Notes: a model not told the origin generated them from the sequence alone. A DNA stretch of 13,253 bases from an uncultured Eubacteriales bacterium (GCA_905198865.1 CAJKEB010000050.1:1-13253), one strand, 5' to 3'. Positions 1 to 7,247 are shown, counted from the first letter of the stretch. Translations and numbers: made by a program.

Positions 1-14
1 TATTATGCCGCCAT

Positions 15-68
15 ACCGTAGGGGCGGATAGTATCCGCCCGCGGGCGGATACTATCCGCCCCTACGGT
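15..68. repeat. 54-bp perfect palindrome made of two GGGCGGATA units
   Basis: Positions 15-68 read identically on both strands. The palindrome contains two copies of a 19-bp unit, GGGCGGATAnTATCCGCCC, at 22-40 and 43-61, separated by GC, and it is flanked by CCGTAGG/CCTACGG. The same unit occurs once more at 5352-5370. This is typical of short dispersed palindromic (REP-like) repeats in intergenic space. No T-tract follows on either strand, so a terminator role is not supported. Confidence 0.85.
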
Positions 69-74
69 TATATC

Positions 75-119
75 AAACGCTTAGTTTGGCATATACGAAC
101 CTTTCAGGTTCGGTCACAG
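75..119 (-). repeat. 45-bp dispersed hairpin repeat, copy A (inverted relative to copy B)
   Basis: Read on the minus strand, this segment matches 2041-2085 on the plus strand at 38 of 45 positions without gaps. It contains a 7-bp hairpin, CGAACCT-GAA-AGGTTCG (plus-strand 96-112). It starts 5 bp beyond the stop codon of the DUF421 gene. No T-run follows the hairpin, so it is a repeat rather than a clear terminator. Confidence 0.8.
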
Positions 120-123
120 TCCT

Positions 124-858
124 CTACTGAAACAAATCATTCTTCGGCTTGTCATTTATTTTTACATATACATTCAGCTTGTTATTATCGTCTACGGTTG
201 CGAGAAATACCTCTTTCGGACTTGAAATCCCCTGCTTGCCGAGCTCATTCTTGAGCCAGATGTCATTGTTTCCTGTCTGCTTTAAGTTTTCATAGCGCAC
301 AGCTCCGTCTATTATCACATTCGCACATGCCCTCGCCGGCTGTTTCTTGTTTGTTATAAGCTCATCGGCCTTTAAGTCCTCAACGCTCACAGGCTTTGCC
401 GCTGTTGACGGCAAAATCGAAATCTTGCCGTTGCTCTCCATTATTGCCAGAGAAATATCGTTTAAGTCAAAATATCCCTGTACACGGCACTGCGCAAGCA
501 GCTCGCTTAAGTCAATTCTCGCCCTTGCCAGATTCTTCTTGTATATCTTTCCGTTCTGGAACAGAATGATTGCTCTTCCTTCAAAAAATCGGCGGAACTT
601 CAGTGAACGGTTTGATATGAAACCAATCAAAAAAGCTGCAACTGCATAAATCACCATTGCGAGCAGCGGCTTCATAAAGTCGCCGTCAATAGTCGTTGCC
701 ATTTCCGCAGCGATTGAGCCTATGCTTATACTGTTTACGTAGTCGAACATAGAAAGCTCGGACATCTGCTTGTAGCCGAGCATCTTTGTAAGCAGAAACA
801 AAACCACAATCGAACCGACCGATGCAAAAAAGACCTTTGATAAATCCCACGTTAACAT
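124..858 (-). CDS. DUF421 / YetF-family membrane protein
   Basis: This gene encodes a 244-residue membrane-anchored protein of the DUF421 (YetF-like) family, whose biochemical role is not firmly established. The N-terminus holds a membrane segment (about residues 7-27) followed by a family-like stretch with FDYVNSISIGSIAA. A second hydrophobic segment follows (about 68-85), then a soluble part with GRAIILFQNGKI, an ARIDLSELLAQCRVQGYF-type helix, and a small beta domain (AIMESNGKISIL) typical of the family. The ATG at 858 is chosen because GGCGGTG lies 6 nt upstream; the TTG at 873 opens the same frame but has no ribosome binding site. It is the last gene of the minus-strand block, 128 bp after prmA, with no convincing terminator or promoter between them. 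Family assignment is fairly secure; function is unknown. Confidence 0.85.
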   Translation of the reverse strand: MLTWDLSKVFFASVGSIVVLFLLTKMLGYKQMSELSMFDYVNSISIGSIAAEMATTIDGDFMKPLLAMVIYAVAAFLIGFISNRSLKFRRFFEGRAIILFQNGKIYKKNLARARIDLSELLAQCRVQGYFDLNDISLAIMESNGKISILPSTAAKPVSVEDLKADELITNKKQPARACANVIIDGAVRYENLKQTGNNDIWLKNELGKQGISSPKEVFLATVDDNNKLNVYVKINDKPKNDLFQ

Positions 859-986
859 AAAAAACACCGCCAATCATGAAATAAAAGTCATATAAGCATA
901 TCATCTCCAAAACGAAAGATTTTATACTTATTATGCTTTTGCTTCTCTGAAGCGGTGTATTTAATATTATTATATTCTGATCCAAA

Positions 987-1946
987 TCAGCGGCATGTGT
1001 ACGCCGTCCACTCGTCCGACCGTTTTGTCTTTACGATCTCTAATCCGTTTTCTTCGAGCGCCTGTCTGACCTCTGCCGCTCTCTCGTTTATTATTCCCGA
1101 GCATATAAAGGTTCCGTTTTCCTTCATGAAGCCTCTGACATACGGGCTTAAAGCGATAATAACATCGGCGACTATGTTGGCAACAACCACATCATACTTG
1201 CCGAATCTTGCCCGCACTTCCCCGCTTGCGATAATGTCGCCTGAAGAAACATGATATCTCGCTCTATCAAGTCCGTTAAGCTCAAGATTTGAATATGCCA
1301 CGTCTACTGCATTCGGGTCAATATCCACGGCAGTACAGTCAGATGCGCCGAGAAGCAGCGCAATAATCGAAAGTATACCGCTTCCGCAGCCCAAATCCAA
1401 AAGTGTGTCGCCCTTCTTAAGGTTTGATTCAATCTCCTCGATACAAAATCTTGTGCTGTCATGCGAGCCGGTGCCGAATGTCATACCGGGATTGACCTTG
1501 AACACAATCCTGTTGGTTTCTCCTTCGAGCGGCTGCCATTCCGGCTGAATAAGTACCTTATCACCTATTTTGAGCGGCTTAAAATACTGCTTCCAATTTT
1601 CTGACCAATCCTCGTCCCTGACGTTTGCCGTAAGAATATTAAGCGAGCCCAAAACGCCGTCTGTATCGGCTTTTTTCATTTCGGATATATTCTTTTGGAT
1701 TTCACCGAGCAAGGCTTTGCCGTCCTCGTCATCACTGACGTAAACAGTTATTTTTGTATCAGCCTCTTTCAGCTTTTCAAGCTCCTCGTCCACATAGTCC
1801 CAATACTTTCGGTTGTTTTCAAGGAACTCCTTAAAGTCGTCCTTATCAAGAATTTCAATTCCGTCAATTCCTAAGTCGCTCAGACAACTGCTGACCGGGT
1901 CAATACCCTTATTTGTTGTTATTATGCTTATCTTTATCCAATCCAT
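987..1946 (-). CDS. prmA: Ribosomal protein L11 methyltransferase PrmA
   Basis: This is the SAM-dependent enzyme that methylates amino groups of ribosomal protein L11. The 319 residues match the family length. The N-terminal half (about 1-125) is the L11-recognition domain. The catalytic half shows the family signature FGTGSHDST (157-165), SAM motif I DLGCGSG (184-190), the acidic ribose-binding region AVDIDPNAV (206-214) and ANIVADVI (256-263), which replaces the NPPY of other methyltransferases. The ATG has AAGGAG 6 nt upstream. A dnaJ-prmA order is common in Firmicutes, but here a 310-bp repeat-filled gap and a terminator-like hairpin separate them, so prmA may not simply follow heat-shock transcription. 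Confidence 0.96.
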   Translation of the reverse strand: MDWIKISIITTNKGIDPVSSCLSDLGIDGIEILDKDDFKEFLENNRKYWDYVDEELEKLKEADTKITVYVSDDEDGKALLGEIQKNISEMKKADTDGVLGSLNILTANVRDEDWSENWKQYFKPLKIGDKVLIQPEWQPLEGETNRIVFKVNPGMTFGTGSHDSTRFCIEEIESNLKKGDTLLDLGCGSGILSIIALLLGASDCTAVDIDPNAVDVAYSNLELNGLDRARYHVSSGDIIASGEVRARFGKYDVVVANIVADVIIALSPYVRGFMKENGTFICSGIINERAAEVRQALEENGLEIVKTKRSDEWTAYTCR

Positions 1947-1962
1947 GATTTTCTCCTTAAAA

Positions 1963-1986
1963 ATAGGGGGTAAAAAAGCCCCCTAT
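1963..1986 (-). terminator. Terminator-like hairpin abutting the prmA ribosome binding site
   Basis: Read on the minus strand, ATAGGGGG, an 8-nt loop (CTTTTTTA) and CCCCCTAT form a perfect 8-bp stem with five G-C pairs, followed directly by a T-run and then AAGGAG, the prmA ribosome binding site. The form is that of an intrinsic terminator for transcripts coming from dnaJ. Its contact with the ribosome binding site also allows an attenuator-type role, which is inference. Confidence 0.65.
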
Positions 1987-1999
1987 AACCACATACCGA

Positions 2000-2042
2000 C
2001 AATAACACATTAAATCGCCTTCGGCGAGGCGGATACTCGCCT
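2000..2042. repeat. 43-bp hairpin repeat, copy 1
   Basis: This segment matches 2106-2148 at 41 of 43 positions, with the first 32 identical. It holds two small hairpins: TCGCC-TTC-GGCGA and AGGCG-N6-CGCCT. It is part of the 310-bp gap between dnaJ and prmA, which has no gene that I can support. Confidence 0.85.
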
Positions 2043-2085
2043 GTGACCGAACCCGCAGGGTTCGTATGCGCCATACAAAGCGTTT
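2041..2085 (+). repeat. 45-bp dispersed hairpin repeat, copy B
   Basis: This is the plus-strand counterpart of the segment at 75-119. The internal hairpin is CGAACCC-GCA-GGGTTCG (2048-2064). Compared with copy A, the seventh stem pair is C-G instead of T-A, a compensatory double change that keeps the pairing. It sits between the two copies of the 43-bp repeat. Confidence 0.8.
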
Positions 2086-2105
2086 TTACCCGAAGCAGAT
2101 AAAGT

Positions 2106-2148
2106 CAATAACACATTAAATCGCCTTCGGCGAGGCGACTACTCGCCT
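2106..2148. repeat. 43-bp hairpin repeat, copy 2
   Basis: This is the second copy of the 2000-2042 repeat, in direct orientation. Here the second hairpin is AGGCGA-CTAC-TCGCCT, one pair longer than in copy 1. The following 2149-2238 is low-complexity intergenic DNA without an ORF; it includes CAACC/GGTTG arms around 2188-2206 with no T-run. Confidence 0.85.
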
Positions 2149-2238
2149 AACGCGTTCGCTCCGCTCACCTACCGATGCTCGTTTCACAACCAATTTCATG
2201 GGTTGAACCTCTATCCCACTTCAACAGAGCGATGCAAA

Positions 2239-2255
2239 TACATTGCGGCAATGTA
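2239..2255 (-). other. Small hairpin directly after the dnaJ stop codon
   Basis: TACATTG-CGG-CAATGTA is a perfect 7-bp inverted repeat beginning 1 bp past the dnaJ stop. On the minus strand it is followed only by ATTTGC, so it would be a weak terminator at best. It may serve as a 3-prime-end stabiliser of dnaJ mRNA. Confidence 0.45.
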
Positions 2256-2256
2256 A

Positions 2257-3405
2257 TTAATCAAACAGATCCTTTATCTTTTCCATAAACGACTTGCGCT
2301 TTTTATATTTTGATGGGTCAATGCTATCGTCAAACTGACGCAGTATCTCCTTCTGGCTTTCGTTTATGCCCTTGGGGATTTCGACCTGAATCTTTACATA
2401 CTGATCGCCGCGTCCGTTTCCGTTCAGCTTGACTGCGCCCTTGTTCTTCAGGCGGAACACTGTTCCCGGCTGAGTTCCCTCCGGGATATTATATGTGACG
2501 TTGCCGTCAATCGTCGGAACCTTGACCTCGCCGCCGAGAGTTGCCTGGACAAACGAGATAGGATAATCGCAGCTTATATCCGCGCCGCTGCGCGCAAAAA
2601 TCTTATGCGGTTTTACTCTGACCGTCAGGAGTATATCGCCTGCCGGACCGCCATTCTTGCCTATATCGCCCTCGCCTCTGACGTTAAGGCTCATACCGTT
2701 ATCGATTCCGCCCGGGATATTTACATTAATTTTCTTGCTGCGCCGAACGCTTCCTTCGCCGCGGCAAATCTTACACGGGTCGTTAATAACAGTTCCCTTT
2801 CCGCCGCAGGCTTCACAGGTGCGGACTGTCTGCATACTGCCGAACGGCGTCCTCTGAACAGCTTTCACCTGACCGGTTCCGCCGCAGGCTGTACATCTTG
2901 CGGGCTGAGTTCCCTCAGCCGCTCCGCTGCCGTGACATGCGTCACATTCCTCCATATGGCTGACAGTGATTTCCTTCTTGGTTCCGAAGCACGCTTCCTC
3001 AAAGGTGAGGTCGATATTCATACGTATGTCCCTGCCCCGCTGCGGGGTATTCGGATTACGTCTCGGCGAACCGCCTCCGCCAAAGAAGCTGCCGAATAAA
3101 TCGCCAAGGTCGAAATCATCAAATCCACCAAAGCCGCCGAAGCCGCCTCCGCCATAACCGGCAGCCGCATTCGGGTCTACTCCCGCGTGACCGAACTGGT
3201 CGTATCTCGCCTTTTTATTCGGGTCGCTCAAGACCTCATAAGCCTCGCTCGCCTCTTTGAACTTTGCTTCCGCGCCCGCCTTATCGTCCGGATTTAGGTC
3301 AGGATGGTACTTTTTGGCAAGCTTACGGTATGCTTTCTTTATTTCATCTGCCGAGGCGCCTTTGCTTACGCCTAACACCTCGTAATAATCTCTCTTGTCT
3401 GCCAT
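2257..3405 (-). CDS. dnaJ: Chaperone DnaJ (Hsp40)
   Basis: This co-chaperone stimulates the DnaK ATPase and delivers unfolded substrates. All class I DnaJ domains are present in 382 residues: the J-domain with HPD at 34-36, a Gly/Phe-rich region (about 74-113), four CxxCxGxG zinc-binding repeats (Cys154/157, 171/174, 197/200, 211/214), then the C-terminal substrate-binding domains. The ATG at 3405 is chosen because AGGAG lies 7 nt upstream; the in-frame TTG at 3411 would be too close to it. It lies downstream of dnaK, separated by 53 bp that hold a strong hairpin. It is expected to be under HrcA control as the last chaperone gene of the operon. Confidence 0.97.
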   Translation of the reverse strand: MADKRDYYEVLGVSKGASADEIKKAYRKLAKKYHPDLNPDDKAGAEAKFKEASEAYEVLSDPNKKARYDQFGHAGVDPNAAAGYGGGGFGGFGGFDDFDLGDLFGSFFGGGGSPRRNPNTPQRGRDIRMNIDLTFEEACFGTKKEITVSHMEECDACHGSGAAEGTQPARCTACGGTGQVKAVQRTPFGSMQTVRTCEACGGKGTVINDPCKICRGEGSVRRSKKINVNIPGGIDNGMSLNVRGEGDIGKNGGPAGDILLTVRVKPHKIFARSGADISCDYPISFVQATLGGEVKVPTIDGNVTYNIPEGTQPGTVFRLKNKGAVKLNGNGRGDQYVKIQVEIPKGINESQKEILRQFDDSIDPSKYKKRKSFMEKIKDLFD

Positions 3406-3426
3406 TTTCAATCTCCTTTAGCGGGG

Positions 3427-3453
3427 TTGCAGGGGAGCAAAGCTCCCCTGTAA
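3427..3453. other. Strong intercistronic hairpin between dnaK and dnaJ
   Basis: CAGGGGAGC-AAA-GCTCCCCTG is a perfect 9-bp stem, extending to 12 bp with one G-T pair. On the minus strand the T-run (seven T) precedes the stem instead of following it, and is directly after the dnaK stop. It is therefore not a normal terminator for the operon. It more likely acts as an mRNA processing or stabilising element that sets the DnaK:DnaJ ratio (inference). Confidence 0.7.
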
Positions 3454-3458
3454 AAAAA

Positions 3459-5294
3459 TTACTCTGCTTCGGTATAGTCTGCGTCTACTACATTATCATC
3501 ATTGCTGGGGTTTGCGTCTGCGCCTGCTGCACCCTGCTGCGCCTGAGCCTGTTCTGCGGCTGCCTTATACAGCTTCTCGCTTACGGCATAGAACTTCTTT
3601 GACACTTCCTCGGTCTGAGTCTTTGTTGCCTCAACATCAAGCGGCTGTGCCTTTAAGAGTTCCTTAAGCTTATCGACTTCGTCCTGGATACCTTTCTTTT
3701 CATCCTCGGTGATTTTATCTCCAAGTTCACCGAGAGTCTTTTCGGTCTGGTACACCATGCTGTCAGCCTGATTGCGAACGTCAACCTCTTCTTTGGCTTT
3801 CTTATCTTCAGCGGCATACTGTTCTGCCTCCTTAACGGCCTTTTCAATATCTGCGTCTGACAGGTTTGTGCTTGCTGTGATTGTAATAGCCTGCTCCTTG
3901 CCTGTACCCAAATCCTTTGCCTTTACGTTTACGATACCGTTTGCGTCGATATCGAAGCTGACCTCAATCTGCGGAACACCGCGCGGTGCCGGCGGAATAT
4001 CCGTAAGGCTGAATCTGCCCAAGGTCTTGTTATATGCTGCCATCTCACGCTCACCCTGGAGTACGTGAACCTCAACACTTGTCTGACCGTCCGCAGCCGT
4101 GCTGAATACCTGGCTCTTGTTTGTCGGGATAGTGGTGTTTCTTTCAATCAGCTTTGTGAACACGCCGCCCATTGTCTCGATACCGAGTGACAGAGGTGTT
4201 ACGTCAAGAAGAACGAGGTCTTCAACATCACCTGTCAGTACGCCTGCCTGTACAGCAGCACCGATAGCAACACATTCATCAGGATTAATACCCTTGTGCG
4301 GCTCCTGACCTGTGAGCTTCTTAACGGCTTCCTGTACTGCCGGGATTCTTGACGAACCGCCGACCAGCAATACCTTATCAATCTGGCTCGGCTGGAGGCC
4401 TGCTTCGTTTAATGCGTCTCTTGACGGACCCATTGTCTTTTCAACCAGGTCTGCTGTGAGTTCGTCAAACTTAGCTCTTGTCAAAGTCATGTCAAGGTGC
4501 TTCGGGCCTGTTGCGTCAGCTGTGATAAACGGAAGATTGATGTTTGTAGACGTTACGCCCGACAGCTCAATCTTTGCCTTTTCAGCAGCTTCTTTAAGTC
4601 TCTGGAGCGCCATTTTATCCTGGCGAAGGTCAATACCCTGCTCCTTCTTGAACTCGTCGGCAAGATAGTTCATAATCTTCTCGTCAAAGTCATCACCGCC
4701 GAGACGGTTGTTACCGCTTGTTGCAAGTACCTCAAATACGCCGTCGCCGATTTCGAGAATAGATACATCGAATGTACCGCCGCCTAAGTCGTAAACCATA
4801 ATCTTCTGGTCAACATCCTTTGCAAGACCGTAAGCAAGTGAAGCTGCTGTAGGCTCGTTGATAATTCTCTTTACCTCAAGACCTGCGATTTTACCTGCGT
4901 CCTTTGTTGCCTGTCTCTGTGAATCGCTGAAGTAAGCCGGAACCGTGATTACCGCCTGTGTTACTGTCTCACCGAGATATGCCTCGGCATCGCTCTTGAG
5001 CTTTTGAAGAATCATTGCTGAAATCTCCTGCGGTGTGTACTTCTTTCCGTCTATGTCTACCTTTCTGTCGGTACCCATGTCACGCTTGATAGAAATGATT
5101 GTCTTATCGGGGTTTGTAATTGCCTGTCTCTTTGCAACCTGACCTACAAGACGCTCGCCGTCCTTTGTGAACGCTACGACTGACGGTGTTGTTCTCGCAC
5201 CCTCCGGATTGGGGATAACCACCGGTTCGCCGCCTTCCATAACGGCAACACATGAATTTGTTGTTCCTAAATCAATACCTATTATTTTACTCAT
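3459..5294 (-). CDS. dnaK: Chaperone DnaK (Hsp70)
   Basis: This is the ATP-driven cytoplasmic Hsp70 chaperone. The 611 residues are a full-length protein: ATPase domain with GIDLGTTNSC (6-15), VPAYFSDSQRQATKDAG (118-134), INEPTAASLAYG (145-156) and DLGGGTFDVS (169-178); interdomain linker DLVLLDVTP (359-367); substrate-binding domain; a helical lid ending in an Ala/Gln-rich, acidic tail (VVDADYTEAE). The segment around residues 70-95 is short compared with Gram-negative DnaK, a known feature of Gram-positive Hsp70. The ATG has AGGAGG 8 nt upstream. The gap to grpE (121 bp) is unusually structured, with a palindromic repeat and a possible internal promoter, so dnaK may be transcribed both from the hrcA promoter and on its own. 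Confidence 0.98.
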   Translation of the reverse strand: MSKIIGIDLGTTNSCVAVMEGGEPVVIPNPEGARTTPSVVAFTKDGERLVGQVAKRQAITNPDKTIISIKRDMGTDRKVDIDGKKYTPQEISAMILQKLKSDAEAYLGETVTQAVITVPAYFSDSQRQATKDAGKIAGLEVKRIINEPTAASLAYGLAKDVDQKIMVYDLGGGTFDVSILEIGDGVFEVLATSGNNRLGGDDFDEKIMNYLADEFKKEQGIDLRQDKMALQRLKEAAEKAKIELSGVTSTNINLPFITADATGPKHLDMTLTRAKFDELTADLVEKTMGPSRDALNEAGLQPSQIDKVLLVGGSSRIPAVQEAVKKLTGQEPHKGINPDECVAIGAAVQAGVLTGDVEDLVLLDVTPLSLGIETMGGVFTKLIERNTTIPTNKSQVFSTAADGQTSVEVHVLQGEREMAAYNKTLGRFSLTDIPPAPRGVPQIEVSFDIDANGIVNVKAKDLGTGKEQAITITASTNLSDADIEKAVKEAEQYAAEDKKAKEEVDVRNQADSMVYQTEKTLGELGDKITEDEKKGIQDEVDKLKELLKAQPLDVEATKTQTEEVSKKFYAVSEKLYKAAAEQAQAQQGAAGADANPSNDDNVVDADYTEAE

Positions 5295-5324
5295 AATAAA
5301 TTCCTCCTAATATTTAATCTTACT

Positions 5325-5353
5325 ATAATATAATCTGTTTTCTATGTTGTCGG
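5325..5353 (-). promoter_or_regulatory. Possible internal dnaK promoter
   Basis: On the minus strand CCGACA (-35, 4 of 6 consensus bases) and TATTAT (-10, 5 of 6) are separated by exactly 17 bp, about 30 bp before the dnaK ATG and upstream of its ribosome binding site. The -35 box overlaps the edge of the palindromic repeat. No CIRCE is present here, so transcription from it would escape HrcA. The call rests on sequence match only. Confidence 0.4.
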
Positions 5354-5370
5354 GCGGATAATATCCGCCC
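5352..5370. repeat. Third copy of the GGGCGGATA palindrome
   Basis: GGGCGGATA-A-TATCCGCCC is a perfect 9-bp-arm palindrome of the same unit as at 22-40 and 43-61, again followed by CCTAC. It is inserted between grpE and dnaK inside the heat-shock operon. Beyond it, 5400-5420 carries short iterations (GTTCCTA twice on the plus strand) that run into the stop codon of grpE. Confidence 0.8.
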
Positions 5371-5415
5371 CTACAAGCCTAATACCTGATCCCTAACATC
5401 TACGTTCCTATGTTC

Positions 5416-6015
5416 CTACGTTGAAACCTTAACCATTGAGTGGCGGACAACTCTTTCTGTTTCGCCTTTTTTGTAGATATAGCCCTTTGCGAACTCCTCG
5501 GTAACAGTGTTTGACGGCTTATCGCTGTCCTCCATCATTACCGCATTGTGCTTTTCGGGGTCGAACTCTTTACCCACAGCCTCAATCTCGCTGACGCCGA
5601 TATCCGAAAGTGCATCCGCAAACTGCTTTCTGACCATCTTTATGCCGTCAAGCAGCGCCGAGCTTGCCTCGTCTGTTTCATCTGACGCAATGGCGCGGTC
5701 GAGATTATCCAGAACCGGGAGCAGCTTTTCAACCGCCTCACAAACGCCCATCGAAAAGTTCTCCGTCTTTTCCTTTGCGGTTCTCTTTCGGAAGTTATCG
5801 AACTCAGCCGCCTTTCTGAGCAGCTTATCCTTGACCTCTTCGAGCTTTTCGGCAAGGCTTTCTTCATCCTTGTCGGAATTATCCGGAGCTTCCTCCTTCA
5901 CCTGTGTCTCCGCAGCGTCATCAGTTTTTGCTTCTTCCTGATTTGCGGTTTCAGTCTCTTCTGGAGAAGCTTCCTGCTTCTCTATGTTCTCGTTTGCTTC
6001 TGTGTTAGATTTCAT
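5416..6015 (-). CDS. grpE: Nucleotide exchange factor GrpE
   Basis: GrpE releases ADP from DnaK and so resets the chaperone cycle. The 199-residue protein has a long, acidic, disordered N-terminus (about 1-50), a coiled-coil dimerisation helix including EFDNFRKRTAKE (71-82) and LLPVLDNLDRAI (98-109), and the C-terminal beta domain with FDPEKHNAVM (151-160) and GYIYKKGETERVVRHSMVKV near the end. The ATG at 6015 has GAGGAG 10 nt upstream, inside the end of hrcA; only 2 bp separate the two genes, so they are translationally linked. The last codons and the TAG stop lie in a short iterated sequence, suggesting the repeat DNA downstream has reached the gene end. Confidence 0.97.
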   Translation of the reverse strand: MKSNTEANENIEKQEASPEETETANQEEAKTDDAAETQVKEEAPDNSDKDEESLAEKLEEVKDKLLRKAAEFDNFRKRTAKEKTENFSMGVCEAVEKLLPVLDNLDRAIASDETDEASSALLDGIKMVRKQFADALSDIGVSEIEAVGKEFDPEKHNAVMMEDSDKPSNTVTEEFAKGYIYKKGETERVVRHSMVKVST

Positions 6016-6017
6016 TT

Positions 6018-7154
6018 TTAACCGTCTCCTCTTTTATCTTTAAAATCTGTATCGTCATGATTGTACTCTGTATTGTTATCGGAGCTGTCCGAAACGTCTG
6101 CGTCAGGGTTAAACCTGTTGCTGAGCATCTTTCCGAGCTGCTCGGAGAAGAACTTTATGCCCGAAGCGACCCTTGCGTAATCCATACGCTGCGGACCGAT
6201 AACACCGACAATTCCCATCAGGTCGTCTCCGACCTTGTAACGTGATACAACCAAGCTGTTTTCTTTGAGCTGAGGCAGCGGAATTTCATCACCTATGTAA
6301 ATTCCGACCTCGTTTCCGCTGCTGTCGTTATGGACAACGTCAACAACTTCACTGAGAACCTCATTATCATCGAACAACTCAAGAATATTTTTTATCTTAT
6401 CGATGTCATTATATTCGGGGAACCTCAAAATATTTGCGGCGCCCTCGACAAACACCTTCTTGCTTTCAATCTCCTTTTGCGCCTCGTGTATAAGCTCAAT
6501 AATAGATGAAAGAATTTCGGTATTTTCGCCGACCGCCTGAGTGATACCCATAACGTTGTCAAGATTCATATAACCGTTTATATCAAGACCGGCCAGATTG
6601 GCATTGATAACATCGTTCAGCTTCGAGACCTCTTCCTCCGTCACAACCCGTCTGAGCCGCAGCAGCTTGTTTTTGATAAGTCCCGATGAATCGGTGACAA
6701 TAACCATTATTGTCCGCCCGTCTACATTTGCAAGCTTAACGCTCTTGACAGCACACGATTCATTAATAGGAAGCATTGCAAACGTCGGCAGGTTTGTAAT
6801 AGCCGAAAACGCAGACGATACCTCCTTAATCACATTGTCAAGCTCGCGGACTCTGTTGAACATAGCCGCTCTTAGTCTGTCAATTTCCAAAGCCGTCATT
6901 TGATATTTATGCATCAAATTGTCAACATAAAACCTGAATCCTGCATTGGACGGAATACGTCCTGCCGAAGTATGCGGCTGGATAAGCATTCCCATTTCCT
7001 CAAGGTCACACATTTCATTCCGAATTGTGGCGGCGCTGAGCTTAAGGCTGGTCTTTTTCGCAACGCTTCTGGAACCAACCGGTTCGGCATTCTTGATATA
7101 ATCTTCAACAATCGCCTGGAGTATCAGTTTCTTTCTGTCATCAAGGGATGCCAT
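6018..7154 (-). CDS. hrcA: Heat-inducible transcription repressor HrcA
   Basis: HrcA binds CIRCE operators and represses class I heat-shock genes; in the family, its folding depends on GroEL. The 378-residue protein has the N-terminal winged helix with SAATIRNEMCDLEEMGML (40-57) and the conserved HTSAGRIPSNAGFRFYVD (61-78), followed by the GAF-like core to about residue 345. The ATG at 7154 is preferred because AAGGTGG lies 5 nt upstream; a GTG at 7163 in frame overlaps that site. The last 33 residues (346-378) are an Asp/Asn/Ser-rich hydrophilic tail beyond the usual family end. A perfect CIRCE lies 33 bp upstream, so the gene represses itself and the whole block. Confidence 0.97.
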   Translation of the reverse strand: MASLDDRKKLILQAIVEDYIKNAEPVGSRSVAKKTSLKLSAATIRNEMCDLEEMGMLIQPHTSAGRIPSNAGFRFYVDNLMHKYQMTALEIDRLRAAMFNRVRELDNVIKEVSSAFSAITNLPTFAMLPINESCAVKSVKLANVDGRTIMVIVTDSSGLIKNKLLRLRRVVTEEEVSKLNDVINANLAGLDINGYMNLDNVMGITQAVGENTEILSSIIELIHEAQKEIESKKVFVEGAANILRFPEYNDIDKIKNILELFDDNEVLSEVVDVVHNDSSGNEVGIYIGDEIPLPQLKENSLVVSRYKVGDDLMGIVGVIGPQRMDYARVASGIKFFSEQLGKMLSNRFNPDADVSDSSDNNTEYNHDDTDFKDKRGDG

Positions 7155-7187
7155 CTTAACCACCTTTCTTTGACCTTAAATTTTCTG

Positions 7188-7214
7188 TTAGCACTCACTC
7201 TCCCTGAGTGCTAA
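7188..7214 (-). promoter_or_regulatory. CIRCE operator (HrcA binding site)
   Basis: TTAGCACTC, a 9-bp spacer and GAGTGCTAA form the canonical CIRCE with no mismatch. It covers the predicted transcription start and the first 25 or so bases of the hrcA transcript, the standard repressing position. Confidence 0.97.
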
Positions 7215-7218
7215 CCCT

Positions 7219-7247
7219 ATCATAGCACTACAGGTAGCATTTGTCAA
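7219..7247 (-). promoter_or_regulatory. Promoter of the hrcA-grpE-dnaK-dnaJ operon
   Basis: On the minus strand TTGACA (7242-7247) and TATGAT (7219-7224) are separated by 17 bp, a near-perfect SigA-type promoter. The predicted start near 7212 lies inside CIRCE. Confidence 0.92.

Noticed and set aside
22..61. Two spaced palindromic units as a CRISPR array
   Set aside because: Only two units with a 2-bp spacer, no spacers of proper length and no cas genes.
686..985. Minus-strand ORF overlapping the start of the DUF421 gene
   Set aside because: It has no ribosome binding site, overlaps DUF421 in another frame and its product has no recognisable features.
2605..3099. Plus-strand 164-residue ORF inside dnaJ
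   Set aside because: Antisense shadow of the Cys/Gly-rich dnaJ coding sequence; no family resemblance.
3427..3453. dnaK-dnaJ hairpin as an intrinsic terminator
   Set aside because: On the coding (minus) strand the T-run is before the stem; plus-strand reading gives an A-run after it.
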